NCBI RefSeq assembly: GCF_004366035.1
Contig: NZ_SOEE01000016.1
Location: 1 to 59,047, forward strand
Reading direction: 5' to 3'
From: Cytobacillus oceanisediminis
GTDB lineage: Bacteria > Bacillota > Bacilli > Bacillales > Cytobacillaceae
Length of the DNA stretch: 59,047 bases
Shown: positions 1-10,374 of the stretch, piece after piece
Layout of the letters: each line of letters starts with the position of its first letter
Numbering within the stretch: position 1 is the first letter of the stretch
The notes under the pieces: generated by a model
Databases searched by the model: none
What the model was told of the DNA's origin: nothing
Seen by the model: the letters and a program-made list of their open reading frames with translations, nothing else
Position numbers and translations under genes: made by a program

Positions 1-95
<95 letters not shown>

Positions 96-137
96 GAAAC
101 AACAATTTGTGATGAAAAATCACATAAATAATACTAT

Positions 138-211
<74 letters not shown>

Positions 212-214
212 TCT

Positions 215-291
215 GGTCCGGTAGTTCAGTTGGTTAGAATGCCTGCCTGTCACGCAGGAGGTCGCGGGTTCGAGTCCCGTCCGGACCGCCA
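215..291 (+). tRNA. tRNA-Asp(GTC)
   Basis: The acceptor stem GGTCCGG/CCGGACC, the TTCGAGTC T-arm and the anticodon loop CTGTCAC (anticodon GTC) are all visible, and CCA is encoded at 289-291. The gene lies three bases after tRNA-fMet and is the last gene of this rRNA operon. Confidence 0.96.
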
Positions 292-315
292 TTTTCTAAT
301 GTTAAAAAAAGCAAA

Positions 316-340
316 ACGAAACCTGGTTTCGTCTTTTTTT
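316..340 (+). terminator. Terminator of the rRNA-tRNA operon
   Basis: Inverted repeat ACGAAACC/GGTTTCGT followed by a run of seven T, just after tRNA-Asp. Confidence 0.8.
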
Positions 341-433
341 ATGCTTTTTTATCTTAAGCTTATATTCCATTTACGAAAATAGCTTACTTTGCCCATTGCT
401 GTAAAATAAGGTAAACTACATATAGATTATTCT

Positions 434-460
434 CCTTAGGATTTATCCTAAGGTTTTTTT
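434..460 (+). terminator. Second hairpin with T run
   Basis: CCTTAGGAT/ATCCTAAGG is a perfect 9-bp stem followed by seven T. It lies between the tRNA genes and tsaE with no gene in front of it, so it is probably a back-up terminator of the rRNA operon. Confidence 0.6.
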
Positions 461-496
461 GTAATATCAGAATTTATATCTTTGTACTTCGAGAAC

Positions 497-618
497 TGTC
501 TAGCTCCAGCGCATACCCCCTCGAGGTCACAAGCCAATAAGCCCAGAAAGGTAAAGAACACCTCTCCGTACGGCTCGTCTTGTGCTTGTCGGGGGAGGAC
601 AAGGCGCTTCCGCTTTTC
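497..618. repeat. Imperfect palindromic interspersed repeat (MITE-like)
   Basis: A GC-rich stretch of about 120 bases starts with TGTCTAGCTCCAGCGC and ends with GGCGCTTCCGCTTTTCTT. Its halves are imperfect inverted repeats (CCCCC/GGGGG, CACAAG/CTTGTG, AGCGC/GCGCT), so it can form one long hairpin. I recognise the ends from repeats scattered between genes in many Bacillaceae genomes; that is recollection, not a search. Only one copy is visible here. It fills the space between the tRNA genes and tsaE, a place where B. subtilis carries thiL. Confidence 0.6.
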
Positions 619-658
619 TTTTCATTTATAGATTAGACTATAAAAGGTGATGAATCAT

Positions 659-1114
659 ATGAGTCAGTTTGAGTTTATCTCTAAGAAGCCAGAGGATACG
701 ATGGCGTTTTCGGAAAGGCTGGGCAGCCTGCTTCAGCCGGGGGATGTCCTTGCTCTAGAGGGAGATTTGGGAGCAGGAAAAACGACATTCACCAAGGGGC
801 TGGCAAAAGGACTTAATATTACCCGTAATGTAAATAGCCCCACTTTTACGATTATAAAAGAATACCAAGGAAGGTTGCCCCTTTATCATATGGATGTATA
901 TAGAGTTGAAGATTCCTTTGAGGATTTGGGGTTTGATGAATATTTTGAAGGCAATGGGGTCACAGTTGTAGAATGGGCTCATCTAGTTAAAGAACAGCTG
1001 CCCGAAGAGCTATTGACGATTTATTTATATCTTGATGATAATGATTCAAGAAAGCTTGTCCTGGATCCCCAGGGAAAAAGATATGAGGAATTGTGTAAGG
1101 AGATAATATTATGA
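659..1114 (+). CDS. tsaE: tRNA threonylcarbamoyladenosine biosynthesis ATPase TsaE
   Basis: TsaE is the P-loop ATPase that, with TsaB and TsaD, transfers threonylcarbamoyl to A37 of ANN-decoding tRNAs (t6A). The 151-residue protein has the usual length. The Walker A motif GDLGAGKTT is near residues 35-43 and the family signature NSPTFTIIKEY follows. In-frame GTG (647) and ATG (650) codons lie upstream, but they overlap or crowd the ribosome binding site AAAAGGTGAT at 642-651; ATG 659 has ideal spacing of seven bases and is chosen. The stop overlaps the tsaB start by four bases (ATGA), which indicates translational coupling in a tsaE-tsaB-rimI-tsaD operon. Confidence 0.95.
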   Translation: MSQFEFISKKPEDTMAFSERLGSLLQPGDVLALEGDLGAGKTTFTKGLAKGLNITRNVNSPTFTIIKEYQGRLPLYHMDVYRVEDSFEDLGFDEYFEGNGVTVVEWAHLVKEQLPEELLTIYLYLDDNDSRKLVLDPQGKRYEELCKEIIL

Positions 1115-1815
1115 AGGTTTTAGCCATTGATACATCCAATTATCCTTTGGGGGTAGCTCTTTTGGATGGTGATCAGGTTATAGGCGAGTATATTACCAAT
1201 GTAAAAAAGAATCACTCTGTTCGTGTTATGCCGGCAATTGATATATTAATGAAAGATTGTGGTGTTACGCCGGCTGAGTTAGACAAAATTGTTGTTGCGA
1301 AAGGACCTGGATCCTATACAGGTGTCCGTATTGGGGTAACAATTGCAAAAACTCTGGCCTGGACTTTAAAGAAGCCGCTGGTTGGGGTATCCAGCCTGGA
1401 AATTTATGCGGCTTCGGCTGGCAGATACTTTAATGGCGTCATATCTCCTCTATTTGATGCACGGAGAGGACAAATATATACTGGCCTGTATCAATATAAG
1501 GAAGGGCAGTTAGCATCTCTTATGAAAGACCAGCTCCTTCTTGCAAAAGATTGGGCAGCAATGCTTTCTGAGCAGCAAGAGAAGGTCCTTTTTATTGGGA
1601 ATGATTTGCCTTTACATAAAGAGGTATTGGCAGAATCCCTTAGAGACCGGGCTGTGTACGCTTCGCCTGCAGAACATAATCCAAGGCCGGCAGAACTCGC
1701 CTTGTTAGGCAGAGACAGAGAGCCTGAGGAAGTTCACTCTTTTGTTCCTAATTATATTAGGATTGCTGAAGCTGAAGCTAATTGGATAAAAGCAAACCAA
1801 GAAAAAAAGCTATAG
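1111..1815 (+). CDS. tsaB: tRNA threonylcarbamoyladenosine biosynthesis protein TsaB
   Basis: TsaB is the ASKHA-fold partner that dimerises with TsaD in the t6A complex. It is 234 residues long, normal for Firmicutes. The N-terminal LAIDTSNYPLGVALL strand-loop and KGPGSYTGVRIG are the typical family blocks. Like other TsaB proteins it lacks the HxxxH metal site of TsaD, which fits a scaffold rather than a catalytic role. It starts inside the tsaE stop codon and is followed, after an 18-base gap with GAGGAAG, by rimI. Confidence 0.94.
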   Translation: MKVLAIDTSNYPLGVALLDGDQVIGEYITNVKKNHSVRVMPAIDILMKDCGVTPAELDKIVVAKGPGSYTGVRIGVTIAKTLAWTLKKPLVGVSSLEIYAASAGRYFNGVISPLFDARRGQIYTGLYQYKEGQLASLMKDQLLLAKDWAAMLSEQQEKVLFIGNDLPLHKEVLAESLRDRAVYASPAEHNPRPAELALLGRDREPEEVHSFVPNYIRIAEAEANWIKANQEKKL

Positions 1816-1833
1816 TGATGAGGAAGCGAACGT

Positions 1834-2283
1834 ATGAATAAATCCTTAACTTTCCGTTTTATGAATGAAGAGGATATTGATGATGTTTTGGAAATAGAAC
1901 ATATGTCCTTTGCAACACCCTGGAGCAGGGAGGCCTTTTTTAACGAATTAACACAAAATCAGTTTGCTTTGTATGTTGTATTAGAAGAAGAAAATAAAGT
2001 AATAGGCTACTGTGGAGCATGGATAGTCGTGGACGAAGCTCATATCACAAATGTTGCACTGCTCCCTGAATATCGCGGGAGAAAACTTGGAGAAGCTCTT
2101 ATGCGAAAGTTAATGGAGATTGCATCTGAAATGGGGGCCATCACGATGACTCTGGAAGTAAGAGTATCTAACTTCACAGCTCAGTCCTTGTACCGAAAGC
2201 TTGGTTTTCAAAATGGAGCCATAAGGAAAAACTACTATACTGATAATCAAGAAGATGCTTTAGTAATGTGGGTGAATTTATAA
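1834..2283 (+). CDS. rimI: Ribosomal protein S18-alanine N-acetyltransferase RimI
   Basis: A GNAT-family N-alpha-acetyltransferase of 149 residues, expected to acetylate the N-terminal alanine of ribosomal protein S18. The acetyl-CoA binding motif is seen as [11 protein letters not shown] near residues 73-83, followed by [18 protein letters not shown], the typical C-terminal core. The ribosome binding site is GAGGAAG. It sits between tsaB and tsaD, as in B. subtilis ydiC-ydiD-gcp. The stop TAA shares its last base with the tsaD start codon. Confidence 0.92.
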   Translation: MNKSLTFRFMNEEDIDDVLEIEHMSFATPWSREAFFNELTQNQFALYVVLEEENKVIGYCGAWIVVDEAHITNVALLPEYRGRKLGEALMRKLMEIASEMGAITMTLEVRVSNFTAQSLYRKLGFQNGAIRKNYYTDNQEDALVMWVNL

Positions 2284-3311
2284 TGAAAAAAGATCAATGG
2301 ATCATGGGAATTGAAACAAGCTGTGATGAAACGGCTGTTGCCATCATTAAGAATGGCCGTGAAATCTCAGCCAATATAGTTGCATCCCAAATAGAAAGCC
2401 ATAAACGTTTTGGGGGAGTAGTCCCGGAAATAGCTTCCCGCCATCATGTTGAACAGATAACTATAGTGTTGGAAGAAGCATTATATAAGGCTGGCATCAC
2501 ATACTCAGATCTTTCAGCAATTGCTGTGACTGAAGGACCTGGCCTTGTAGGAGCGCTGCTGATCGGGGTTAATGCCGCTAAAGCTATTGCTTTTGCTCAT
2601 GGTATCCCCCTTGTAGGCGTCCATCATATTGCTGGACATATTTATGCCAATCGATTGGTTGAAGAAATGGAATTTCCATTACTGTCCCTGGTAGTCTCCG
2701 GCGGTCATACAGAGCTGGTCTATATGAAGGAGCATGGCCATTTCGAAGTGATTGGTGAGACAAGGGATGATGCTGCAGGAGAGGCCTATGATAAAGTTGC
2801 CCGGACATTAAATCTGCCATATCCTGGCGGTCCTCACATCGACAGACTCGCTCATGAAGGGAACCCAACGATTCAGCTTCCGAGAGCGTGGCTGGAAGAA
2901 GGTTCATACGATTTTAGCTTCAGCGGCTTAAAGTCTGCCGTTATCAACACTGTTCATAATGCTGAGCAGCGTGGTGAGACCATTGTGCCGGAAGATCTGG
3001 CCGCAAGCTTCCAGGAAAGTGTCATTGATGTATTAGTAACGAAAACAGAAAGAGCCGTTGAAGAATATCAGGTGAAGCAGCTGCTGCTCGCAGGCGGGGT
3101 TGCGGCGAATAAAGGACTTCGAGCTTCTTTGGAGAAGAGGTTTGGGGACAAAGCGGATATAAAGCTTATTATTCCACCATTAACTTTATGCACAGATAAT
3201 GCAGCAATGATTGCTGCAGCAGGAAGTGTGCTGTTTAAAAAAGGACAATTCGCCGGTCTTGATTTAAATGCCAATCCTGGTTTGGACATCACTATCCACA
3301 ATGATAAATAA
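2283..3311 (+). CDS. tsaD: tRNA N6-adenosine threonylcarbamoyltransferase TsaD
   Basis: The catalytic subunit of the t6A complex (older names Gcp, YgjD). The 342-residue protein begins [18 protein letters not shown]. The metal-binding HxxxH motif is visible in HHIAGH, and nucleotide-binding blocks VSGGHTEL and [10 protein letters not shown] are present. An in-frame GTG lies at 2268 inside rimI, but ATG 2283, coupled to the rimI stop (TAATG), matches the family start and is chosen. A rho-independent terminator follows, so it is the last gene of the operon. Confidence 0.96.
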   Translation: MKKDQWIMGIETSCDETAVAIIKNGREISANIVASQIESHKRFGGVVPEIASRHHVEQITIVLEEALYKAGITYSDLSAIAVTEGPGLVGALLIGVNAAKAIAFAHGIPLVGVHHIAGHIYANRLVEEMEFPLLSLVVSGGHTELVYMKEHGHFEVIGETRDDAAGEAYDKVARTLNLPYPGGPHIDRLAHEGNPTIQLPRAWLEEGSYDFSFSGLKSAVINTVHNAEQRGETIVPEDLAASFQESVIDVLVTKTERAVEEYQVKQLLLAGGVAANKGLRASLEKRFGDKADIKLIIPPLTLCTDNAAMIAAAGSVLFKKGQFAGLDLNANPGLDITIHNDK

Positions 3312-3321
3312 ATTAGGAAAA

Positions 3322-3350
3322 AGTCCCCGACCGCATAGGGGGCTTTTTTT
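3322..3350 (+). terminator. Terminator of the tsaE-tsaD operon
   Basis: AGTCCCC...GGGGGCT stem with a seven-T tail directly after tsaD. Its last T is also the first base of the first DnaA box. Confidence 0.85.
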
Positions 3351-3483
3351 GTGGATAATATCATTTATTTCAGAATTTTATGTTGATAATGTGGATAAAA
3401 ACAGTTTAAGTTGTGGATAATGTGGAAAAGTCTGTGGAGAGTATATATAACTGTGTTTTTCTTGTGATTATCTCTGTGGATAA
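3350..3483. promoter_or_regulatory. DnaA-box cluster
   Basis: Four perfect copies of TGTGGATAA (reverse complement of the DnaA box TTATCCACA) start at 3350, 3390, 3412 and 3475, all in one orientation. One-mismatch copies lie at 3381 (TGTTGATAA) and 3421 (TGTGGAAAA). The cluster occupies the gap between the convergent genes tsaD and ydiF. From memory, B. subtilis has chromosomal DnaA-box clusters outside oriC, one in the equivalent gcp-ydiF gap, which titrate or bind DnaA to tune initiation. Confidence 0.8.
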
Positions 3484-3484
3484 T

Positions 3485-3517
3485 AAAAAAGACTGGCAGT
3501 GACTATTCTACCAGTCT
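3485..3517 (-). terminator. Terminator of ydiF
   Basis: Read on the minus strand: AGACTGGTAG...CTGCCAGTC hairpin followed by six T. It lies 23 bases past the ydiF stop codon. Confidence 0.8.
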
Positions 3518-3539
3518 AAAAGTTATGAATTTTCCTTTA

Positions 3540-5462
3540 TTAGTCATCAGCTAAAAGTGTCCATTCTTCCATCAATTCTTCCAGCTTTGCTTTTGCTTCA
3601 TCAGTTTCATTTGTGATGCCCATCACTTTTTCATGGTCTTGATAAATATTCGGATCACAGAGAAGCTGATCATTCATATCGATTACTTTCTCCAATGCTT
3701 CTATTTGCTCTTCAATTTCTTCCATTCTTCTTTTACGCTGGCGTTCGAGCTTTTTGGCTTCTTTATCCTGCTGATAATTATTTTTCTCCTGCTTAACAGG
3801 CTGTGATACGGTGGATTTGTCTTGCTCATTAAGTGCAAGGAGTTCCTCTTGTTCCTGCTTTTTTTCCACATAATAATCATAATCGCCGAGATACTCTGTT
3901 GCCCCAATGCCGGAAAGTTCAACTACCTTTGTTGTGATTCTGTTGATAAAATATCTGTCATGAGATACAAAGAGAATCGTTCCAGGATAATCGATCAATG
4001 CATTTTCAAGAATTTCTTTGCTATCCAGGTCCAAATGGTTTGTAGGCTCGTCGAGGATTAAGAAATTGGATTTCTGCATCATAAGCTTCGCAAGTGCAAG
4101 ACGTGCCTTTTCACCGCCACTCAGTGTTGAAACAGTTTTAAGAACATCGTCACCAGAGAAAAGAAAGTTCCCAAGTATCGTCCGGATTTCCTTTTCCGGT
4201 TTTAGCGGGTATTCATCCCATAATTCGTTTAGGACTCTTTTGTTGCTGGTGAGTTCCGCCTGTTCCTGGTCATAGTAGCCAATTGTCACATTGGAACCGT
4301 ACTGAATCTCCCCGGAAAAAGAAGAGATTTTTTTGATGATGGTTTTGAGCAAAGTGGATTTGCCAATTCCATTTGGCCCTACAAGTGCTATGCTGTCGCC
4401 TCTTGCCAGTCGCAGTGAAATATTCTCGCTGACTATCTCTTCATAGCCTATAGCAAGAGAATGAATATTTAAAACCTCATTGCCCGATTGCCGTTCAATG
4501 TTAAAGCCAAAAGAAGCTGATTTCTCGTCTCCCAGCGGCCTGTCCATCACGTCCATTCTGGCCAGCTGCTTTCTGCGGCTTTGTGCCCTTTTGGTTGTGG
4601 AAGCACGTGCAAGGTTTCTCTGGATAAAATCCTGCAGTTTAGCGATCTCTTCCTGCTGTTTCTCGAATTGCTTCATTTCTCTTTCGAAGTTAGCCGCTTT
4701 TTGATCCAGATATGAACTGTAGTTTCCCGGATACTTTCTTATTTGGTTGCGGGAAATCTCATAAACCTGAGAAACGACCTTATCAAGGAAATATCGGTCA
4801 TGGGATACGATTAGAATGGCGCCATTGTATCCCTGCAGGTATTGTTCAAGCCATGATAATGTTTCAATATCCAGGTGGTTGGTAGGCTCGTCCAGTATTA
4901 AGATATCAGGCTTTGTCAGCAGAAGTTTACCAAGGGCCATTCTAGTACGCTGGCCGCCGCTCAATGATGAAATTTTAGTGTCATAGCCCAATGAACTGAA
5001 GTTGAGTCCATGGAGAATGGAACGGATATCTGCCTCATATTGATAGCCGCCATTTTCTTTGAAATCAACCTGAAGCTTGTCGTATTCTTTTAAGATGCGT
5101 TCATAGGCATCAGAATTATTTAGGACATCAGGGTCCGCCATTTGTCCTTCAAGGCTGCGAAGCTGTTTTTCCTGCTGCTGCAGATGACTAAAAACAGTCA
5201 GCATTTCATCCCAAATGGATAACTCTGATTCCAGTCCGGTATTTTGTGCAAGATAGCCAATTGTTACTTCCTTTGGCTTTATAATCTCACCGGAGTCATA
5301 TGTCATTTGTCCGGCAATGATTTTTAAAAGGGTGGATTTTCCTGCACCATTGCGCCCTACTAGAGCAATCCTGTCCCTGGTTTGTACTTCAAGCTTTATA
5401 TTGGTTAAAATGGGATCAGCGCCAAAATTTTTTGCCAGCTGATTGACTTGTAATAGTATCAT
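3540..5462 (-). CDS. ydiF: ABC-F family ATPase YdiF
   Basis: A 640-residue soluble protein with two ABC ATPase cassettes and no membrane segment, typical of ABC-F ribosome-associated factors. Cassette 1 has Walker A GRNGAGKST near residues 37-45, signature LSGGQ and Walker B ILILDEPTNHLD; cassette 2 has GPNGIGKST, LSGGE and a second DEPTNHLD. An alpha-helical linker joins them, and a charged coiled-coil tail occupies about residues 545-640. ABC-F proteins act on the ribosomal E site; some give antibiotic resistance, others are housekeeping. The conserved position beside tsaD and moaC favours the housekeeping YdiF type. The ribosome binding site GAGGTGA is seven bases before ATG. Confidence 0.93.
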   Translation of the reverse strand: MILLQVNQLAKNFGADPILTNIKLEVQTRDRIALVGRNGAGKSTLLKIIAGQMTYDSGEIIKPKEVTIGYLAQNTGLESELSIWDEMLTVFSHLQQQEKQLRSLEGQMADPDVLNNSDAYERILKEYDKLQVDFKENGGYQYEADIRSILHGLNFSSLGYDTKISSLSGGQRTRMALGKLLLTKPDILILDEPTNHLDIETLSWLEQYLQGYNGAILIVSHDRYFLDKVVSQVYEISRNQIRKYPGNYSSYLDQKAANFEREMKQFEKQQEEIAKLQDFIQRNLARASTTKRAQSRRKQLARMDVMDRPLGDEKSASFGFNIERQSGNEVLNIHSLAIGYEEIVSENISLRLARGDSIALVGPNGIGKSTLLKTIIKKISSFSGEIQYGSNVTIGYYDQEQAELTSNKRVLNELWDEYPLKPEKEIRTILGNFLFSGDDVLKTVSTLSGGEKARLALAKLMMQKSNFLILDEPTNHLDLDSKEILENALIDYPGTILFVSHDRYFINRITTKVVELSGIGATEYLGDYDYYVEKKQEQEELLALNEQDKSTVSQPVKQEKNNYQQDKEAKKLERQRKRRMEEIEEQIEALEKVIDMNDQLLCDPNIYQDHEKVMGITNETDEAKAKLEELMEEWTLLADD

Positions 5463-5652
5463 GTTCTTTCACCTCGGGTATAAAGTAAGTGTAACTCATT
5501 CATATATGTTCGGCAATAAAGGAGACAGGACTATAAGCCCTTCTGAAGGGCATTAAATCAAGACAAAAGGCAAATAAATATGTGAAGAACAGTACAAAGC
5601 ACATACAAAGTAACAGAAAAATAGTGTATGATTTTGAAGAGAGGTGTTTTAA

Positions 5653-6135
5653 ATGGCGGAGTTTACTCATTTTAATCAAGAGGGCAGGGCAAAAATGGTG
5701 GATGTCAGCGATAAACCTGAGACGGCAAGGACAGCCATTGCTCAATCAAGTATTACTCTTAATCAGGAGATATATGAGAAAATAACATCCAACTCCATGA
5801 AAAAAGGGGATGTACTCGCTGTTGCACAGACTGCAGGCATTATGGCGAGCAAGAAAACATGGGACATTATTCCGATGTGCCATCCGCTGCCGCTTAAGGG
5901 CGTGGACATTTCATTTTCATGGAAGGCGGAAGAGGAAGAGTATGTCCTGATCATTACTGCTTCTGTAAAAACGAAGGGAAATACGGGTGTGGAAATGGAA
6001 GCGTTAACAGCTGCTTCTGTCTGTGCGTTGACCGTATATGACATGTGCAAGGCTGTCGATAAAGGAATGGTGATTGGGCCAACCTTTTTAATAGAGAAAA
6101 CAGGCGGGAAAAACGGAGATTTTAAAAGAAATTAA
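5653..6135 (+). CDS. moaC: Cyclic pyranopterin monophosphate synthase MoaC
   Basis: MoaC converts the MoaA product 3',8-cyclo-GTP into cyclic pyranopterin monophosphate in molybdenum cofactor synthesis. At 160 residues it has full family length. The conserved MCHPLPLKG block and the [20 protein letters not shown] block followed by CKAVDKGM carry the catalytic Lys and Asp residues. The ribosome binding site AGAGAGGTG precedes ATG 5653. No other moa gene is in the window; the solitary moaC next to rex is as in B. subtilis. Confidence 0.95.
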   Translation: MAEFTHFNQEGRAKMVDVSDKPETARTAIAQSSITLNQEIYEKITSNSMKKGDVLAVAQTAGIMASKKTWDIIPMCHPLPLKGVDISFSWKAEEEEYVLIITASVKTKGNTGVEMEALTAASVCALTVYDMCKAVDKGMVIGPTFLIEKTGGKNGDFKRN

Positions 6136-6162
6136 TTCATCATAAGAAATGGGGATGGACGA

Positions 6163-6807
6163 ATGGCCAATGAACCAATTAAGATACCGCAGGCAACAGC
6201 TAAACGGCTGCCTTTATACTACCGCTTTCTAAAAAACCTTCACTCATCAGGCAAACAAAGAGTCTCTTCAGCAGAATTGAGTGAGGCGGTAAAGGTAGAT
6301 TCTGCTACAATCCGCCGCGACTTTTCGTACTTTGGTGCGTTAGGGAAAAAAGGATATGGATATAATGTGAATTACCTGCTGAGCTTCTTTCGGAAGACTC
6401 TTGACCAGGATGAACTGACTAAAGTAGCTTTGGTCGGGGTAGGGAATTTAGGAACAGCCTTTCTTAACTATAATTTTCTTAAAAATAATAATACCAAAAT
6501 AGAAGTAGCCTTTGATGTTGATGAGAGTAAGGTTGGCACGAGTATCGGTGATGTGCCGGTTCATCATATGGATGACCTTGAAGAAGTTATTATAAATAAT
6601 AATATTCAGGTGGCGATTTTAACAGTGCCGGCACCGCCTGCCCAGGCTATTACCGATCGGATGGTGAATGCGAAAATAAAAGGAATCCTTAATTTTACAC
6701 CTGCGAGGCTCACTGTGCCAGCCTCGATTCGGATTCACCATATCGATCTGGCAGTAGAATTGCAGTCACTGGTTTATTTTCTGAAAAACTATCCCGAACA
6801 ACTGTAA
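6163..6807 (+). CDS. rex: Redox-sensing transcriptional repressor Rex
   Basis: Rex binds operators of anaerobic and respiratory genes and leaves DNA when NADH rises. The 214-residue protein has an N-terminal winged helix ([19 protein letters not shown]) and a Rossmann domain with the dinucleotide motif [10 protein letters not shown] near residues 90-99; the C-terminal helix used for domain swapping in the dimer ends in [11 protein letters not shown]. It is nearly identical in layout to B. subtilis Rex. In B. subtilis tatAY-tatCY follow; here the next gene is the convergent ydiK. Confidence 0.97.
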   Translation: MANEPIKIPQATAKRLPLYYRFLKNLHSSGKQRVSSAELSEAVKVDSATIRRDFSYFGALGKKGYGYNVNYLLSFFRKTLDQDELTKVALVGVGNLGTAFLNYNFLKNNNTKIEVAFDVDESKVGTSIGDVPVHHMDDLEEVIINNNIQVAILTVPAPPAQAITDRMVNAKIKGILNFTPARLTVPASIRIHHIDLAVELQSLVYFLKNYPEQL

Positions 6808-6836
6808 AAAATGAGCCTTTTGCGGGCTCATTTTTT
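6806..6836. terminator. Bidirectional terminator between rex and ydiK
   Basis: ATGAGCC-TTTTGC-GGGCTCAT flanked by AAAAA on the left and TTTTTT on the right, so it can stop transcription from both sides. The ydiK stop codon lies inside the hairpin. Confidence 0.85.
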
Positions 6837-7031
6837 CACTTTATTTTTCATTTTAAAATGCATGCCAACCATCCGCAGACCGGTGCCTAAATCGAATGTG
6901 GCAATTATGATCAGAAAATAAGTAAAGAATCCCCAGGTTTCTTCACGCTGAATATTCTGTATGGCTATAAAAGTGAAAAGGCATCCGAGAAGGATGTAAA
7001 TAAAGCCTGAAAACAAAGGTGTGCTTCTCAT
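6828..7031 (-). CDS. ydiK: YdiK-like small membrane protein (DUF4305)
   Basis: A 67-residue protein with two predicted transmembrane helices (SGFIYILLGCLFTFIAI and FFTYFLIIIATFDLGTG) and a basic tail. Size and position next to ydiL and groES match B. subtilis YdiK; the family has no known function. A TTG at 7034 precedes the chosen ATG 7031; the ribosome binding site GGGGGAT fits the ATG. Its stop codon lies in the shared terminator hairpin. Confidence 0.75.
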   Translation of the reverse strand: MRSTPLFSGFIYILLGCLFTFIAIQNIQREETWGFFTYFLIIIATFDLGTGLRMVGMHFKMKNKVKK

Positions 7032-7077
7032 CAAAATCCCCCAATAAGTTTAAAACTCTGCACAGCATTTCACTATG

Positions 7078-7803
7078 CTAGAAAAAGCTGATAAAGCTCT
7101 GCATTTTTTCCATTTCTTCTAACCATTTTTGCATATTATCCTGATTCAGCTGGATAACCGCAACAAAGGTGTTCATCGCCACATGGGCAAAAATCGGGAC
7201 AATAATCCGCTTCGTCTTGACATATAAGAAAGCAAATGTGAACCCCATTGCCGAGTACAGCAGTACATGTTCAGGCTCAAAATGGGCAAGTGCAAAGATG
7301 ACTGAGCTGATCAGGGCCGATAGGAAGAAGTTGAAGCGCTTATGGAGTGAACCGAAAATAATTTTTCTAAAGACAATCTCCTCAAGTATTGGCCCGATAA
7401 CCGAGCTGATTAAAATTACGATTGGCGATGCTTCAATAATCCGGATAATCTGCTGTGTATTCTCAGACCCCATTTCAATGCCAATCATATTTTCAATGCT
7501 GGCAGCAGTAGCTTGAGCGATCAGGGCCAAAAATATACCCCCAATTGCCCAGCCCGCTGAGTTTGCTGCGGAAGATGCATCCCTATCCAGGCCTCTTTTC
7601 ATCTCTTTTCTTAATAATAGAAGCGTAATGATCAGTGTAACCGTAAAACTGATGACAAGCCAGTAGGCTACAGCCATGATCTGCATGTTTTCGGGATTCT
7701 GTCCGAGGGCATCTGCAATAAATAACACAAGCGGAACGCCAAACAAACTGGACAGCTGCATGGCAATATAAGCTATTAATATAAACCAATATTCCTTCTT
7801 CAA
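7078..7803 (-). CDS. ydiL: CPBP family intramembrane metalloprotease YdiL
   Basis: A polytopic membrane protein of the CPBP (Abi, CAAX protease and bacteriocin-processing) family, 241 residues from the chosen start. Motif 1 is EEIVFRKI (EExxxR), motif 2 is in FALAHFEP and motif 3 HVAMN, which together supply the metal ligands in this family. An upstream TTG at 7839 is possible, but AAGGAG at 7813-7818 sits nine bases before TTG 7803, and MKKEYWFI is the start expected from B. subtilis YdiL. Substrate unknown. It lies 47 bases upstream of ydiK on the minus strand, so the two may be co-transcribed. Confidence 0.85.
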   Translation of the reverse strand: MKKEYWFILIAYIAMQLSSLFGVPLVLFIADALGQNPENMQIMAVAYWLVISFTVTLIITLLLLRKEMKRGLDRDASSAANSAGWAIGGIFLALIAQATAASIENMIGIEMGSENTQQIIRIIEASPIVILISSVIGPILEEIVFRKIIFGSLHKRFNFFLSALISSVIFALAHFEPEHVLLYSAMGFTFAFLYVKTKRIIVPIFAHVAMNTFVAVIQLNQDNMQKWLEEMEKMQSFISFF

Positions 7804-8038
7804 AATGTTATACTCCTTAATCTGAGTGTTGGAAAACAAGTCCTAAAGCCATTGTACTCTTAATAAGGAGCGGGTTTCAAATATCAGCATCAAAGCAGGA
7901 GAATACCATGGTTAAAGTGAAGAGTTCCAAAGCATACTTAAGAGGTTGTCTGTGTCGAAAAATAGCGTGTATGGGCGAATGAAATTTTTTCTAAAAAATT
8001 TAAGCTTCACCCTTGCAAATAGAAATGAGATTCATTAA

Positions 8039-8078
8039 TATAATAATTGTGTTAGCACTCATACAGAGAGAGTGCTAA
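8039..8078 (+). promoter_or_regulatory. groESL promoter -10 and CIRCE operator (HrcA site)
   Basis: TATAAT at 8039-8044 is a consensus -10 box; a convincing -35 is harder to assign (TTGCAA at 8013 would give a 20-base spacer). Eight bases downstream is a perfect CIRCE element, TTAGCACTC (8052-8060), nine-base spacer, GAGTGCTAA (8070-8078). HrcA bound here represses groESL until heat stress. Confidence 0.95.
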
Positions 8079-8120
8079 TAAATAAAAATATTTACATATT
8101 ATTTGAGGAGGTTGTTTCAC

Positions 8121-8405
8121 TTGTTAAAGCCACTAGGTGATCGAATCATTATCGAGCTTGTTGAAACTGAAGAAAAAACTGCAAGCGGCATCGTACTGCC
8201 GGACACTGCTAAAGAGAAGCCTCAAGAAGGTAAAGTTGTAGCTGTGGGAACTGGCCGCGTTCTTGAAAATGGTGAGCGTGTTGCCCTTGAAGTTGCTGAC
8301 GGCGACCGTATCATCTTCTCAAAATATGCCGGTACTGAAGTAAAGTACGAAGGCAAAGAATATTTAATTTTACGCGAAAATGACATTCTTGCTGTAATTG
8401 GCTAA
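8121..8405 (+). CDS. groES: Co-chaperonin GroES
   Basis: The 10-kDa lid of the GroEL chaperonin, 94 residues, with the family start [12 protein letters not shown], the mobile loop [12 protein letters not shown] and the closing DILAVIG. An open frame reaches back to TTG 8103, but the ribosome binding site GAGGAGG lies inside that extension; TTG 8121, nine bases after it, gives the family N-terminus. The gene heads a two-gene operon with groEL under CIRCE/HrcA control. Confidence 0.97.
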   Translation: MLKPLGDRIIIELVETEEKTASGIVLPDTAKEKPQEGKVVAVGTGRVLENGERVALEVADGDRIIFSKYAGTEVKYEGKEYLILRENDILAVIG

Positions 8406-8430
8406 TCGCCGATCAGACGAAGATTATTAA

Positions 8431-10098
<1,668 letters not shown>

Positions 10099-10170
10099 TC
10101 TGCCCCCCAACCCTTGGGATTTGTTGGTAAGGTGAGAGTAATATTATAACATTTGCTAACAAAATGGAGG

Positions 10171-10207
10171 CTTCCCAGTAATTCTCGAATTACTGGGAAG
10201 TTTTTTT
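10171..10207 (+). terminator. Terminator of groESL
   Basis: CTTCCCAGTAATTC/GAATTACTGGGAAG, a perfect 14-bp stem with a two-base tip, followed by seven T. Confidence 0.92.
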
Positions 10208-10305
10208 ATATTTACCTAGACACCAACCAACATAAAATTAAAAAATTTTGGGACAATGAACCTGCATGTCCCCTATTAGATCCTTTATGATAACTTGAAA
10301 TTAGA

Positions 10306-10356
10306 TTGACATTAAGATGATTCAACTCTAATATTGATAATAGTTATCATTATCAA
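10306..10356 (+). promoter_or_regulatory. Promoter with Fur box
   Basis: TTGACA (10306-10311), 17-base spacer, TAATAT (10329-10334). Overlapping the -10 end and start site is TTGATAAT-AGTTATC-ATTATCAA (10334-10356), a perfect dyad matching the Fur box (TGATAATNATTATCA type). This predicts iron-dependent repression of the five-gene transporter operon that follows. Confidence 0.85.
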
Positions 10357-10374
10357 TGCGAGAGGTGCATACTT

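Noticed and set aside
7908..7982. 24-codon frame (MVKVKSSKAYLRGC...) with an AGGAG site between ydiL and groES
   Set aside because: The ribosome binding site is good, but the frame is too short to judge and nothing else supports it; conservation in relatives would be needed.
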